Assembly: GCA_036381235.1 (NCBI GenBank) | Contig: DASVDE010000006.1 | Coordinates: 1 to 48,296, forward strand | DNA: 48,296 bases | From: DASVDE01 sp036381235 | GTDB lineage: Bacteria > Actinomycetota > Thermoleophilia > Solirubrobacterales > 70-9 | Reading direction: 5' to 3' | Part shown: positions 1 through 7,285 of the stretch, one piece after another | How the letters are laid out: each line of letters begins with the position of its first letter | How positions within the stretch are numbered: the stretch's first letter is position 1 | Translations under genes and position numbers: made by a program | Notes under the pieces: generated by a model | Seen by the model: only the letters and a program-made list of their open reading frames with translations | Told to the model about the DNA's origin: nothing | The model's database searches: none

Positions 1-2
1 AG

Positions 3-1151
3 CTCGAGGACGCCTGGGAGTCCGGCGAGAGCGGGGAGCGCCCCGCGATCGGCGAGGAGGAGATCGCGGACATCGTCTCGATGTGGACGGGGATCCCGGT
101 CTTCAAGCTCACCGAGGCCGAGACGCAGAAGCTCATGCGCATGGAGGACGAGCTCCACAAGCGCGTCATCGGCCAGCACGCCGCGGTCGAGGTCATCTCC
201 AAGGCGATCCGCCGGTCGCGGGCGGGCCTGAAGGACCCGAAGCGGCCGACCGGCTCGTTCGTGTTCCTCGGGCCGTCGGGCGTCGGCAAGACCGAGCTGG
301 CCCGCACGCTCGCCGAGTTCCTGTTCGGCGACGAGGACGCGATGGTGCGCATCGACATGTCGGAGTACATGGAGAAGCACGCCGTGTCCCGGCTCGTCGG
401 CTCGCCCCCGGGCTACATCGGCTACGACGAGGGCGGTCAGCTGACCGAGGCGGTGCGCCGCAAGCCGTACAGCGTGCTGCTCCTCGACGAGATCGAGAAG
501 GCCCACCCGGACGTCTTCAACATCCTCCTGCAGATCCTCGAGGACGGGCGCCTGACGGACGCGCAGGGCCGCACGGTCGACTTCCGCAATGCGATCGTGA
601 TCATGACCTCGAACATCGGCGCCTCGGAGATCGCCAAGAACACCTCGATCGGCTTCACCGTCTCCGATGAGACCGGCATGTCCTACGACGACATGAAGAA
701 CCGGATCATGAGCGACCTCAAAAAAGTCTTCCGGCCGGAGTTCCTCAACCGGATCGACGAGGTAATCGTCTTCCACAAGCTGGCCAAGGAAGAGGTGAAG
801 GAGATCATCGACCTGATGATCAACCGGGTCCGCGTCCAGGTCGCCGAGCACGAGCTGCAACTGGAGCTGACCAACGAGGCAAAGGACCTGCTGGTCGAGA
901 AGGGCTGGGACCCCTCGATGGGAGCCCGGCCGCTGCGCCGCGCGATCCAGCGCTACATCGAGGATCCGCTCGCCGACGAGGTGCTGCGCCAGGGCGAGAT
1001 GACCGCCGGCTCGACGGTGATGGTTGATCGCGATGCCTCCGGCGACGAGGAAGATCGGCCGCTGAAACTGACGATCCTTCCCTCCAAGAAACCGAAGAAG
1101 AAGCCCAAAGCGCCCGAGCCCGAAAAGGTCGGCGACAGCTCGGCTAAGTGA
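3..1151 (+). CDS. clpC: ClpC-type AAA+ unfoldase, C-terminal part (5' truncated by window)
   Basis: This is the second ATPase module of a Clp/Hsp100 unfoldase that feeds substrates to ClpP. The reading frame is open from base 3, so the N domain and the first ATPase domain lie outside the window. Visible in order are the linker motif MWTGIPV (from 81), Walker A GPSGVGKTE (from about 270), Walker B LLLDEIEKAHP (about 478), sensor TSNIGA (about 608), arginine-finger region FRPEFLNRIDEV (about 730) and the D2-small motif GARPLRRAIQRYIEDPLAD (about 922). The tail is rich in Lys and Pro. The stop overlaps the next start in GTGA, which implies translational coupling. The ClpC rather than ClpB assignment rests on the tail motif and on disA/carD synteny. 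Confidence 0.95.
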   Translation, partial: LEDAWESGESGERPAIGEEEIADIVSMWTGIPVFKLTEAETQKLMRMEDELHKRVIGQHAAVEVISKAIRRSRAGLKDPKRPTGSFVFLGPSGVGKTELARTLAEFLFGDEDAMVRIDMSEYMEKHAVSRLVGSPPGYIGYDEGGQLTEAVRRKPYSVLLLDEIEKAHPDVFNILLQILEDGRLTDAQGRTVDFRNAIVIMTSNIGASEIAKNTSIGFTVSDETGMSYDDMKNRIMSDLKKVFRPEFLNRIDEVIVFHKLAKEEVKEIIDLMINRVRVQVAEHELQLELTNEAKDLLVEKGWDPSMGARPLRRAIQRYIEDPLADEVLRQGEMTAGSTVMVDRDASGDEEDRPLKLTILPSKKPKKKPKAPEPEKVGDSSAK

Positions 1152-2278
1152 GGCAGCCCGGCCGGGCTGCGATCGGTACCTGGAGCGGGGGGCGGTTCCT
1201 CCGCTTCGGCGAGGCGATCGACGAAGAACGGCTTGAGCGGTTGCTGCGCCCGGGTGGGGGGATCGACACCTTCCTCACGGCGGATGCCTACGGACAGGGC
1301 GAGGCCGACCGCGCCCTGGGGCGAGCGCTGGCGGGGGTTCCCCGCGACGAGTACTGCCTGGTCGGCGCCGTCGGCCACGACTTCTACGAAGGGGAGCGGG
1401 ACGGCCCGCGCGGCTTCCCCCGCTTCACCGATCCGCGGTTGCGCGGGGAGGGCGATTACGCGGACTACCTGCGAATGGCCACCGAGCGCAGCCTGGAGCG
1501 GATCGGTGCCGACTCCTTCGACCTCCTGCTGCTCCACAACCCCGATCGCATCGGCTACACCAGCGAGGCGGTCTGGGACGGGATGGAGGCGCTGCGCGAT
1601 GGGGGGCTCGCCGGGCAGATCGGGGTCGCTCCCGGTCCGGCCAACGGCTTCACGCTCGATCTGATCTCCTGCCTGGAGCGCTTCGGCGAGCGGATCGACT
1701 GGGCGATGATCATTCTCAACCCGTTCGAGCCCTGGCCGGGCGAGCTGTGCCTCGACGCCGCGGAGCGTCACGGCGTCAGAGTGATCACGCGCGTCGTCGA
1801 CTACGGCGGCCTCTTCTGGGGAGACCTGCGGCCGGGAATGGAGCTGGCGCAGGGCGACCACCGCGCGTTTCGTCCCGACGGCTGGATCGAGGCGGGCCTG
1901 GAAAAGCTCGAGCGATTGATGCCAATCGCCGAACGGGCCGGGCTGACGCCGATCCAGCTCGCCTGCCAGTGGAACCTCGCCCACCCAGCGGTCGAGTGCG
2001 TCGCACCGACTCTTATCCAGGAAGCCGACGCCGACGCCTGCCCGATCGAGGCCAAGCGGGTGGAGCTGGGGCGGATGCCCGTCGAGCAGCGGCTCACAGA
2101 CGAGGACGTCGCCGCGATCCGCGCGGTCGGCGACAACACCGGCTGCATGGCGCTGAAGGGGGCCAGCCCCGAGCACGAGGGGGAGGAGCGCCCCGATCGC
2201 TGGGCGCTGGACGAAGACCTCGCCGCCGTCGGCGAGCGCTGGGGCATCGATCCCGGCCGCGACCTGGTCCATCTCTGA
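1148..2278 (+). CDS. Aldo/keto-reductase-fold protein with a degenerate catalytic tetrad
   Basis: This 376-residue protein has the AKR (beta/alpha)8 signature. TADAYGQGEADRALG (around residues 44-58) matches the usual DTADxYGxGxSE block, and LLLLHNPDR carries the AKR histidine. The Tyr is kept (Y48), but the Asp normally five residues before it is Leu43. The segment that usually reads ATKVG here reads VGAVG, so the catalytic Lys also seems lost. NADPH-dependent carbonyl reduction is therefore doubtful; a binding or different catalytic role is possible. The GTG start overlaps the clpC stop in GTGA, and a TGACC/GGTCA palindrome lies at its stop. It sits between clpC and disA, where Bacillus has radA. 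The fold call is firm and the function unknown. Confidence 0.75.
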   Translation: MRQPGRAAIGTWSGGRFLRFGEAIDEERLERLLRPGGGIDTFLTADAYGQGEADRALGRALAGVPRDEYCLVGAVGHDFYEGERDGPRGFPRFTDPRLRGEGDYADYLRMATERSLERIGADSFDLLLLHNPDRIGYTSEAVWDGMEALRDGGLAGQIGVAPGPANGFTLDLISCLERFGERIDWAMIILNPFEPWPGELCLDAAERHGVRVITRVVDYGGLFWGDLRPGMELAQGDHRAFRPDGWIEAGLEKLERLMPIAERAGLTPIQLACQWNLAHPAVECVAPTLIQEADADACPIEAKRVELGRMPVEQRLTDEDVAAIRAVGDNTGCMALKGASPEHEGEERPDRWALDEDLAAVGERWGIDPGRDLVHL

Positions 2279-2289
2279 CCAATCGGTCA
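2276..2289. promoter_or_regulatory. Inverted repeat TGACCAATCGGTCA, possible TetR-type operator
   Basis: The arms TGACC and GGTCA surround AATC. The site agrees at 10 of 14 positions with the TGACTGACCAGTCA site upstream of the thiolase gene. It lies at the end of the aldo/keto reductase gene and upstream of disA. A role in disA control is speculative. Confidence 0.3.
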
Positions 2290-2423
2290 ACCTCGCCCTT
2301 GGCCGCGTCTGGAGCCAAAATCCAGGTTAGGTGACCCGATTCCTTGACAAGGAACATCCCGACCTGTCCACTCGGAGTTGCCCAGACCGCATTCCAGAGC
2401 CGTTTCTGCCATCCTAGAGAGTG

Positions 2424-3536
2424 ATGCCGCCGCTGCCTGGGGATGAGTTCCATGAGCTTTCTGAGCGGCAGGACCCCCGGCTTCTGAGGGCGTTGGACGT
2501 GGTCGCGCCGGGCAGCGCTCTGCGCGAGGGCCTCGACAACATCGTCCATGCCAGCACCGGGGGGCTGATCGTCGTCGGCGACCTCGAAGACGTTTCCCAC
2601 CTGCTCTCGGGTGGGATCAAGCTCGACGTCGACTACACCCCCGCGCTGCTCTACCAGGTGGCGAAGATGGACGGGGCGATCGTGCTCAACTCGGAGGCGA
2701 CGAAGATCGCCTGGGCCAACGTGCAGCTGATGCCCGACCCGACGATCCTCTCCTCGGAGACGGGCACCCGGCACCGCACCGCCGAGCGCGTCTCCAAACA
2801 GACCGACGCGCTGGTCGTCGCGATCTCCCAGCGCCGCGACGTTGTCTCCCTCTACGTCGAGGGGACGAAGTACATCCTCCAGGACATTCCCGCGGTGCTC
2901 GCCAAGGCGAACCAGGGGCTGGCCACGCTGGAGAAGTACCGCCTGAGGTTGGAGCAGATCTCCTCCAGGCTGACCCTGCTGGAGTTCGAGGGCGGCGGCG
3001 TCCTCTACGACGTGCTCGGCGTTCTGCAGCGGGCCGAGCTGGTCACCCGGATGGCGGTCGAGGTGGAGCGCTACATCGTCGAATTGGGCACGGAGGGGCG
3101 CCTGATCGAGATGCAGCTGGAGGAGACGATGGTCGGCGTCGCCGCCGACAAGGCGGCGCTGGTCCGCGACTATTCGGTCGAGGACTCCGAGCAGAATCTC
3201 GCCACCGTCCTGCAGTCCCTCGCCCGAATGCCCCACCAGGACGTGCTCGACTTCGGTCGCCTCGCCGAGCTGCTCGGTTACGACCGCAAGCTGAACACGC
3301 TCGATTTCCCGGTCGCTCCTCGCGGCTACCGCATCCTCGGGCGCATCCCGCGCATCCCCAAGCTTGTGATCCAGAAGATCATCCACGAGCTCGGCGGGCT
3401 GGAGGAAGTCCTCGCGGCTTCTGACGCCGAGCTCGAGGCGGTCGACGGGGTCGGGCCCACCAGGGCCAAGGACATCCGCGAGGGGTTGCGGAGACTTCAA
3501 GAGGTCGACCTGGTCGACCGCTACTTGCAGAGCTGA
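2424..3536 (+). CDS. disA: DisA, DNA integrity scanning diadenylate cyclase
   Basis: DisA converts two ATP into the second messenger c-di-AMP while scanning DNA for branched lesions. The N-terminal DAC domain has the signature DGAIVL near residue 90 and GTRHRTAER near residue 115, both needed for catalysis. A helical spine follows, then a C-terminal helix-hairpin-helix domain (AVDGVGPTRAKDIREGL, last 35 residues). The 370-residue length is typical. GTG at 2421 is an alternative start one codon upstream; neither has a clear Shine-Dalgarno sequence. The stop overlaps a possible carD start in TGATG. Its place between clpC and carD/ispD is the conserved location. No ydaO-type c-di-AMP riboswitch was recognised in the window. 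Confidence 0.96.
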   Translation: MPPLPGDEFHELSERQDPRLLRALDVVAPGSALREGLDNIVHASTGGLIVVGDLEDVSHLLSGGIKLDVDYTPALLYQVAKMDGAIVLNSEATKIAWANVQLMPDPTILSSETGTRHRTAERVSKQTDALVVAISQRRDVVSLYVEGTKYILQDIPAVLAKANQGLATLEKYRLRLEQISSRLTLLEFEGGGVLYDVLGVLQRAELVTRMAVEVERYIVELGTEGRLIEMQLEETMVGVAADKAALVRDYSVEDSEQNLATVLQSLARMPHQDVLDFGRLAELLGYDRKLNTLDFPVAPRGYRILGRIPRIPKLVIQKIIHELGGLEEVLAASDAELEAVDGVGPTRAKDIREGLRRLQEVDLVDRYLQS

Positions 3537-4132
3537 TGGCGATTGGCGCCGTCGCGAACCGAAAGGAGACACCGATTCCCGAGCTAGAGGAAGCCATGGA
3601 GGCAGGCTTCGAAGAGGACGTCGTCTACGTCTGTGACTTCGAGGAGGGGGACAAGGTCGTCTATCCCCACCACGGAGCGGGCCTCGTAATGAAGAAAGAG
3701 CTGCGTGAGCTGATGGGCGAGGAGCGTGAGTACCTCACGATCAAGATCCTCCACAACGAGCTCACCGTGATGGTCCCGTGCGAGAACGCCGGCAAGGCAG
3801 GGCTGCGGCGCGTGATCGACGAGGAGGAGATCAAAAAGGTCACCGCCGTCCTCACCGATGACGTGTCGGAGATGCCGAAGAATTGGAACCGGCGCTTCAA
3901 GTACAACCGCGAGAAGATCAAGACCGGCGATGTGTTCGAGCTCGCCGAGGTGGTCCGCAACCTGGCCCTCCGCGAGATGGAGAAGGGACTCTCCACCGGG
4001 GAGAAGCAGATGTACACGCGGGCCAAGAAGATCCTCGCGTCGGAGTTCATGTACGCGCTCGACAAGGACGAGGAGGGCGCGGAGGAGTACCTGGACGGGC
4101 TGCTGGAGGACCGCTTCGCCGCCACCGCGTAG
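3536..4132 (+). CDS. carD: CarD-family RNA polymerase-binding transcription regulator
   Basis: CarD binds the RNA polymerase beta subunit and stabilises open promoter complexes, notably at rRNA promoters. The protein has the N-terminal Tudor-like RNAP-interaction domain (FEEGDKVVYPHHGAG near residues 35-50, then YLTIKILHNELTVMVPCENAGKAGLR) and a C-terminal helical DNA-binding domain (NWNRRFKYNREKIKTGD, LALREMEKGLSTGEKQMY). The start is uncertain. ATG 3536 overlaps the disA stop but has a weak ribosome site. ATG 3596 follows AGAGGA. The best Shine-Dalgarno, AAAGGAG at 3562-3568, is six bases before an in-frame ATT at 3575. The 3' end abuts ispD without a gap. Confidence 0.95.
   Translation: MAIGAVANRKETPIPELEEAMEAGFEEDVVYVCDFEEGDKVVYPHHGAGLVMKKELRELMGEEREYLTIKILHNELTVMVPCENAGKAGLRRVIDEEEIKKVTAVLTDDVSEMPKNWNRRFKYNREKIKTGDVFELAEVVRNLALREMEKGLSTGEKQMYTRAKKILASEFMYALDKDEEGAEEYLDGLLEDRFAATA
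3562..3568 (+). promoter_or_regulatory. Strong Shine-Dalgarno AAAGGAG before an in-frame ATT codon of carD
   Basis: This is one of the best ribosome-binding sequences in the window. With ideal 6-nt spacing it points at ATT 3575, which is in the carD frame, and not at an ATG, GTG or TTG. ATT initiation is known for infC in other bacteria. Confidence 0.4.
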
Positions 4133-4862
4133 CTCCGTCACTGCGGTCATCGCGGCGGCCGGCTCCGGGGAGAGGCTCGGAGCCGGCGGCCCGAAGGCCT
4201 TCGTTCCCCTTGCCGGGCGGCCGATGGTGGAGTGGTCGGTCGAGGCTTTCCGCGCCGCGCCATCGGTGCGCTCGATCGTCGTCGCTTGCCCACCGGGGCA
4301 TGTGCACGATCTGGGTGGCCATGACCTCGGGGTGGTTCCGGGAGGTGCGACGCGGGCCGAGTCGGTGTCGAATGCGCTGGGGGCGGTCGGCACCGAGCTG
4401 GTCGCGATCCACGACGCGGCGCGGCCGCTGGTGACGCCGGAGTTGATCGAGGAGGTGGTCGCGGCGCTGGCGGCGGACTCCGACGCTGCCGGTGCAATCG
4501 CGGCCGCGCCGGTAACCGACACGATCAAGCAGGTGGGGGAGAGAGGCGAGGCTCCTGGGGGCGGCGCCTTGGGTCGAGTGGACAGTTTGGCCCCGGATAC
4601 GGGGGCCAATCGACCACTCGTCGTCGCGGGGACGCTGGAACGCGAGAAGTTGTGGGCGGCGCAGACGCCGCAGGTGTTTCGGACGGAGGCTCTGCGGGAC
4701 GCGCTTGTCGCTGCCGGCGAGCGCGTCGAGGCCACCGACGAGGCGATGCTGATCGAGTCGGCCGGTGGCAGGGTCCTGATCCACCCGGCCCCGGCGGAGA
4801 ACCTGAAGGTGACGATGCCGCTGGATCTTCGGCTGGCCGAGTTGCTCCTCGCCGAGCGCTAG
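4131..4862 (+). CDS. ispD: IspD, 2-C-methyl-D-erythritol 4-phosphate cytidylyltransferase, with an in-frame palindromic insertion and no canonical start
   Basis: IspD makes CDP-methylerythritol in the MEP isoprenoid pathway. Motifs in order are VIAAAGSGERLGAGGPKAF (nucleotide binding), HDAARPLVTP, PVTDTIK, WAAQTPQVFR and TDEAMLIES. The start given is where the frame leaves the carD stop; it is not a start codon. The frame has no ATG, GTG, TTG or CTG between about 3930 and 4224, and ATG 4224 would delete the glycine-rich loop. A rare codon (for example ATC 4149), a +1 frameshift at the carD stop (GCG-TAG-C) or a sequence error are the options. About 30 residues between DTIK and EKLWAAQ are extra and carry an inverted repeat. 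The stop is shared, tail to tail, with the DUF389 gene in CTAG. Confidence 0.85.
   Translation, partial: SSVTAVIAAAGSGERLGAGGPKAFVPLAGRPMVEWSVEAFRAAPSVRSIVVACPPGHVHDLGGHDLGVVPGGATRAESVSNALGAVGTELVAIHDAARPLVTPELIEEVVAALAADSDAAGAIAAAPVTDTIKQVGERGEAPGGGALGRVDSLAPDTGANRPLVVAGTLEREKLWAAQTPQVFRTEALRDALVAAGERVEATDEAMLIESAGGRVLIHPAPAENLKVTMPLDLRLAELLLAER
4575..4620. repeat. Palindromic element inserted in frame within ispD
   Basis: The outer arms CGAGTGG (4575-4581) and CCACTCG (4614-4620) and the inner arms TTGGCCCC (4587-4594) and GGGGCCAA (4602-4609) form a nested hairpin with a short loop. It lies in the extra segment that ordinary IspD proteins lack, between PVTDTIK and WAAQTPQVF, and it keeps the frame open. 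A mobile palindromic element is the best explanation. Confidence 0.6.
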
Positions 4863-5818
4863 GAAGGCTCGGCCTGGCTTCTTTCGCTCAGGTGGCGGCT
4901 CCGCCGCCGCTCGAAGAGACGGCGCTGGATGAAGAGAGTGCTGACGCCGGCGAGGGCGATTGCTGTCAGGTTGATCGCGAGTTGTGCCATCGCGCCTCGC
5001 CAATCCGACCAGTTCCCTGTCGCCGCGGCGACGCCGACGTTGGCCGCGGCGGGAATCGTCGTCACCGAGATCAGCACTCCGACCAGCGCCCCGGACTTGG
5101 CTGAGGTCAGGGAGAGCACACCGGCCGTTCCGGCAAAGGCGGCGACGATGAAGGAGAAGGCATCCGGCCGGGTGATGAACTCGATCAGGGGCTGGGTGGA
5201 GCTGCTGAAGTCAGCGTCGATTAGCCCGGTCGCCCGGCAGATCAGCGTGAAGAGGAAGGCCGCAGTGATTCCGACCGGGAAGCCGATTGCCAGCGCCGTC
5301 AGCGAGCGCAGGGCAACGCCGAAGCGGCGCTCGACGATCGCCACGCAGAGGCCGGCGATCGGTCCGAACTCCGGTCCCACCACCATCGCGCCGACGATCA
5401 GGATCGGCGAGTTGAGGAAGATGCCGATCGAGGCGATCAAGCAGGCGAGCGTCATGAAGATGAGGAAATTGCCGCCCAGCTCGATGGTCTCCGAGGTTCG
5501 GGCCTCGACCTCCTCCCAGACAACCGCGTCGGAGGGAGCGCCGCGCGCCGCGCGCTCGGCCCTCCTTGCCGCGTGGGAGACCTGGGAGTCGATTTGCTCG
5601 AGGGCGATCGAGCCGTCGCGGTGGACGCCCATCTCTTTGAGGTCGTCGATCACGACGCTGGCGTCCTCGCGGGCGACGTCGCAGAGGATCACGTCACCGA
5701 CCGGCTGCCGAGCTGCCCCCGCGAGGAAGATCAGGTTGCAGACCGAGGGCGTTGCCTCGAGCAGGCTCAAGGCCTTTCGCGAGCGGTCCGAGGGGACGAC
5801 GATCCGCAGGTGGACCAT
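4859..5818 (-). CDS. DUF389 (TIGR00341-like) multi-pass membrane protein
   Basis: This 319-residue protein has a soluble N-terminal domain (residues 1-115, starting MVHLRIVVPSDRS). About six hydrophobic segments follow, including the family-typical FLIFMTLACLIASIGIFL and ILIVGAMVVGPEFGPIAG blocks. DUF389 proteins are predicted inner-membrane proteins without a settled function. I chose the ATG at 5818 because TACGCT lies six bases upstream, fitting a leaderless transcript. The frame stays open to 5926, but that extension runs through an inverted repeat and looks non-coding. It is the only reverse-strand gene inside the clpC-sigH cluster, and its stop overlaps the ispD stop in CTAG. Confidence 0.85.
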   Translation of the reverse strand: MVHLRIVVPSDRSRKALSLLEATPSVCNLIFLAGAARQPVGDVILCDVAREDASVVIDDLKEMGVHRDGSIALEQIDSQVSHAARRAERAARGAPSDAVVWEEVEARTSETIELGGNFLIFMTLACLIASIGIFLNSPILIVGAMVVGPEFGPIAGLCVAIVERRFGVALRSLTALAIGFPVGITAAFLFTLICRATGLIDADFSSSTQPLIEFITRPDAFSFIVAAFAGTAGVLSLTSAKSGALVGVLISVTTIPAAANVGVAAATGNWSDWRGAMAQLAINLTAIALAGVSTLFIQRRLFERRRSRHLSERSQAEPS

Positions 5819-5824
5819 GGCGGG

Positions 5825-5830
5825 AGCGTA
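5825..5830 (-). promoter_or_regulatory. Minus-10 TACGCT for the DUF389 gene (leaderless)
   Basis: TACGCT on the reverse strand ends six bases before the ATG at 5818. No Shine-Dalgarno is present, so transcription probably begins at or next to the start codon. Confidence 0.5.
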
Positions 5831-5836
5831 GTCAGG

Positions 5837-5941
5837 CCCATCCCGGCAGGGGTTCCGCTTAACTTTTTCGACGTCGTTCGCGGCTGTCCGCGATAGGAGG
5901 AGGCGAAAAAGTACAAGACGCTCCACCTCTACCGGGATGGG
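5837..5941. repeat. Nested triple inverted repeat filling a divergent intergenic region
   Basis: There are three nested perfect arm pairs: CCCATCCCGG 5837-5846 with CCGGGATGGG 5932-5941; ACTTTTTCG 5862-5870 with CGAAAAAGT 5904-5912; and CGCGG 5879-5883 with CCGCG 5888-5892. The whole could fold as one long hairpin with internal loops, as DNA or RNA. It sits exactly between the two divergent -10 elements of the DUF389 and PHP genes. It could be a structured RNA, a REP/MITE-like element or a regulatory fold. Confidence 0.55.
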
Positions 5942-5958
5942 TCCTCAAACCGGCGCTA

Positions 5959-5964
5959 TAGGCT
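5959..5964 (+). promoter_or_regulatory. Minus-10 TAGGCT for the PHP phosphatase gene (leaderless)
   Basis: TATAGGCT ends six bases before GTG 5971, and no ribosome site is visible. The right arm of the nested inverted repeat overlaps the expected -35 position. Confidence 0.55.
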
Positions 5965-5970
5965 CGCCAT

Positions 5971-6810
5971 GTGCTCACCGACTACCACCTGCATCTACGG
6001 CCCGACGAGCCGGATACACCATCGGAGGTCTACTTCACGGCTGAGAACGTGGAGCGGTATCTGGCGGCTGCGGCGAAGGCCGGGATCGAGGAGCTTGGGG
6101 TCTCCGAGCACGTCTACCGCTTCACTCAGGCGCTCGACCTCTGGCGCCACCCCTTCTGGGAGGAGCAGGCGCGCGACGATCTCGACGCCTACTGCGAGTT
6201 CGTGCGCGGGACACCGCTGAAGCTGGGGATCGAGTGCGACTTCGTGCCGGGGGCCGAAGACCGGACCGCCAACATGCTCGAGGCACGCGACTTCGACTAC
6301 GTGGTCGGCTCGGTCCACTTCGTCGGCGAGCGCGCGGTCGACCACGAGGGCTGGGATGTGTGGGAGGGCAAGGGGGATCCCGACGAGGTCTGGCGCCGCT
6401 ACTTCGAGGCGCTCGCCGAGTGTGCCCGCTCCGGCCTCTTCGACATCCTCGCCCACCCCGACCTGGTCAAGGTCTGGGGCAGCGCTCGGCCGCTTCCCCA
6501 GCGCGACCCGCGCGCCTTCTACGAGCCGGCGGTCGAGGCGATCGCCGAGAGCGGCATCGCCGTGGAGGTCTCCACGGCGGGGTTGCGCAAGCCGGTAGGC
6601 GAGATCTATCCCGCCCAGGCGTTCGCCGAGATGTGCGCGGAGGCGGGCGCCGTCTTCGCGCTCTCCTCTGACGCGCACCTTCCCGAGCAGGTCGGCTTTG
6701 GCTACGACCGCGCTGTCGAGTTCCTCGATGGCCTCGGCGTCTCTGAGATTTGCGTGTTCGAGGATCGCGAGCGACGACTGGATCCGCTGTCCGCAAGGAT
6801 TCAAGGATGA
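5971..6810 (+). CDS. PHP-domain phosphoesterase, histidinol-phosphatase (HisK/HisJ) type
   Basis: This 279-residue PHP-superfamily metallophosphoesterase resembles the HisJ/HisK histidinol-phosphatases that form histidinol from histidinol phosphate. The metal-binding motifs are all present: DYHLHL (H6, H8), GVSEHVY, GIECDFV, VVGSVHF, ILAHPDLVK and SSDAHLP. The start is GTG 5971; the nearby ATG 5969 is out of frame. The stop overlaps the ispF start in ATGA, so the two are co-translated. No other histidine genes are near, so the substrate is inferred and another phosphoester is possible. Confidence 0.85.
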   Translation: MLTDYHLHLRPDEPDTPSEVYFTAENVERYLAAAAKAGIEELGVSEHVYRFTQALDLWRHPFWEEQARDDLDAYCEFVRGTPLKLGIECDFVPGAEDRTANMLEARDFDYVVGSVHFVGERAVDHEGWDVWEGKGDPDEVWRRYFEALAECARSGLFDILAHPDLVKVWGSARPLPQRDPRAFYEPAVEAIAESGIAVEVSTAGLRKPVGEIYPAQAFAEMCAEAGAVFALSSDAHLPEQVGFGYDRAVEFLDGLGVSEICVFEDRERRLDPLSARIQG

Positions 6811-7265
6811 GCCCGGTCGGGATCGGCTACGACAGCCATCGCTTCGCGCAGGGGCGGCGGCTCATCCTCGGCGGCGTGGAGATCGAGCATGAGAAGGGCC
6901 TGGCCGGGCACTCCGACGCCGATGTGCTCACCCATGCGGTGATCGACGCTCTGCTCGGCGCCGCCGCGATGGGCGACATCGGCACCCTCTTTCCAGACGA
7001 CGACGAGCGCTGGCGGGATGCCGACTCGATTGATCTGTTGCGAACCGTGGTCGGCACCGTTCCCGGCAGGATCGTCAACATCGACGCCACCGTCGTCTGC
7101 GAGGCGCCGAAGCTGGCCCCCTACCGAGCTGAGATGGAGCGCATCCTCGCCGAGGCGACTTCGGCCCGGGCCTGCGTCAAGGCGACCAGCAACGAGGGGA
7201 TGGGTTGGATCGGTCGCGGCGAGGGAATTGCCTGCATGGCGGTTGTGCTGGTTGAGGTCGAATAG
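6807..7265 (+). CDS. ispF: IspF, 2-C-methyl-D-erythritol 2,4-cyclodiphosphate synthase
   Basis: IspF closes the cyclic diphosphate in the fifth step of the MEP pathway, two steps after IspD. The 152-residue length is typical. The zinc ligands are in GIGYDSHRF (D9, H11) and in HSDADVLTHAVIDALLGA; the conserved GDIGTLFPD and KATSNEGMGWIGRGEGIA blocks are complete. The ATG at 6807 overlaps the PHP stop (ATGA), which fixes the start. ispD and ispF are usually adjacent; here the DUF389 and PHP genes separate them. Confidence 0.97.
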   Translation: MSPVGIGYDSHRFAQGRRLILGGVEIEHEKGLAGHSDADVLTHAVIDALLGAAAMGDIGTLFPDDDERWRDADSIDLLRTVVGTVPGRIVNIDATVVCEAPKLAPYRAEMERILAEATSARACVKATSNEGMGWIGRGEGIACMAVVLVEVE

Positions 7266-7269
7266 GCAC

Positions 7270-7275
7270 TAGGCT
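7270..7275 (+). promoter_or_regulatory. Minus-10 TAGGCT for the acyl-CoA ligase gene (leaderless)
   Basis: TAGGCT ends ten bases before ATG 7286. There is no Shine-Dalgarno in the 20-bp gap after ispF. Confidence 0.5.
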
Positions 7276-7285
7276 TCCCGGTCCG

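Noticed and set aside
2344..2372. TTGACA at 2344 as a -35 box for disA
   Set aside because: No acceptable -10 hexamer lies 15-19 bp downstream (the position reads TCCACT), so I do not call a promoter there.
5819..5926. N-terminal extension of the DUF389 reading frame
   Set aside because: The frame is open to 5926, but the extra 36 codons run through the nested inverted repeat, lack family similarity and would place the start upstream of a good -10 box. ATG 5818 is preferred.
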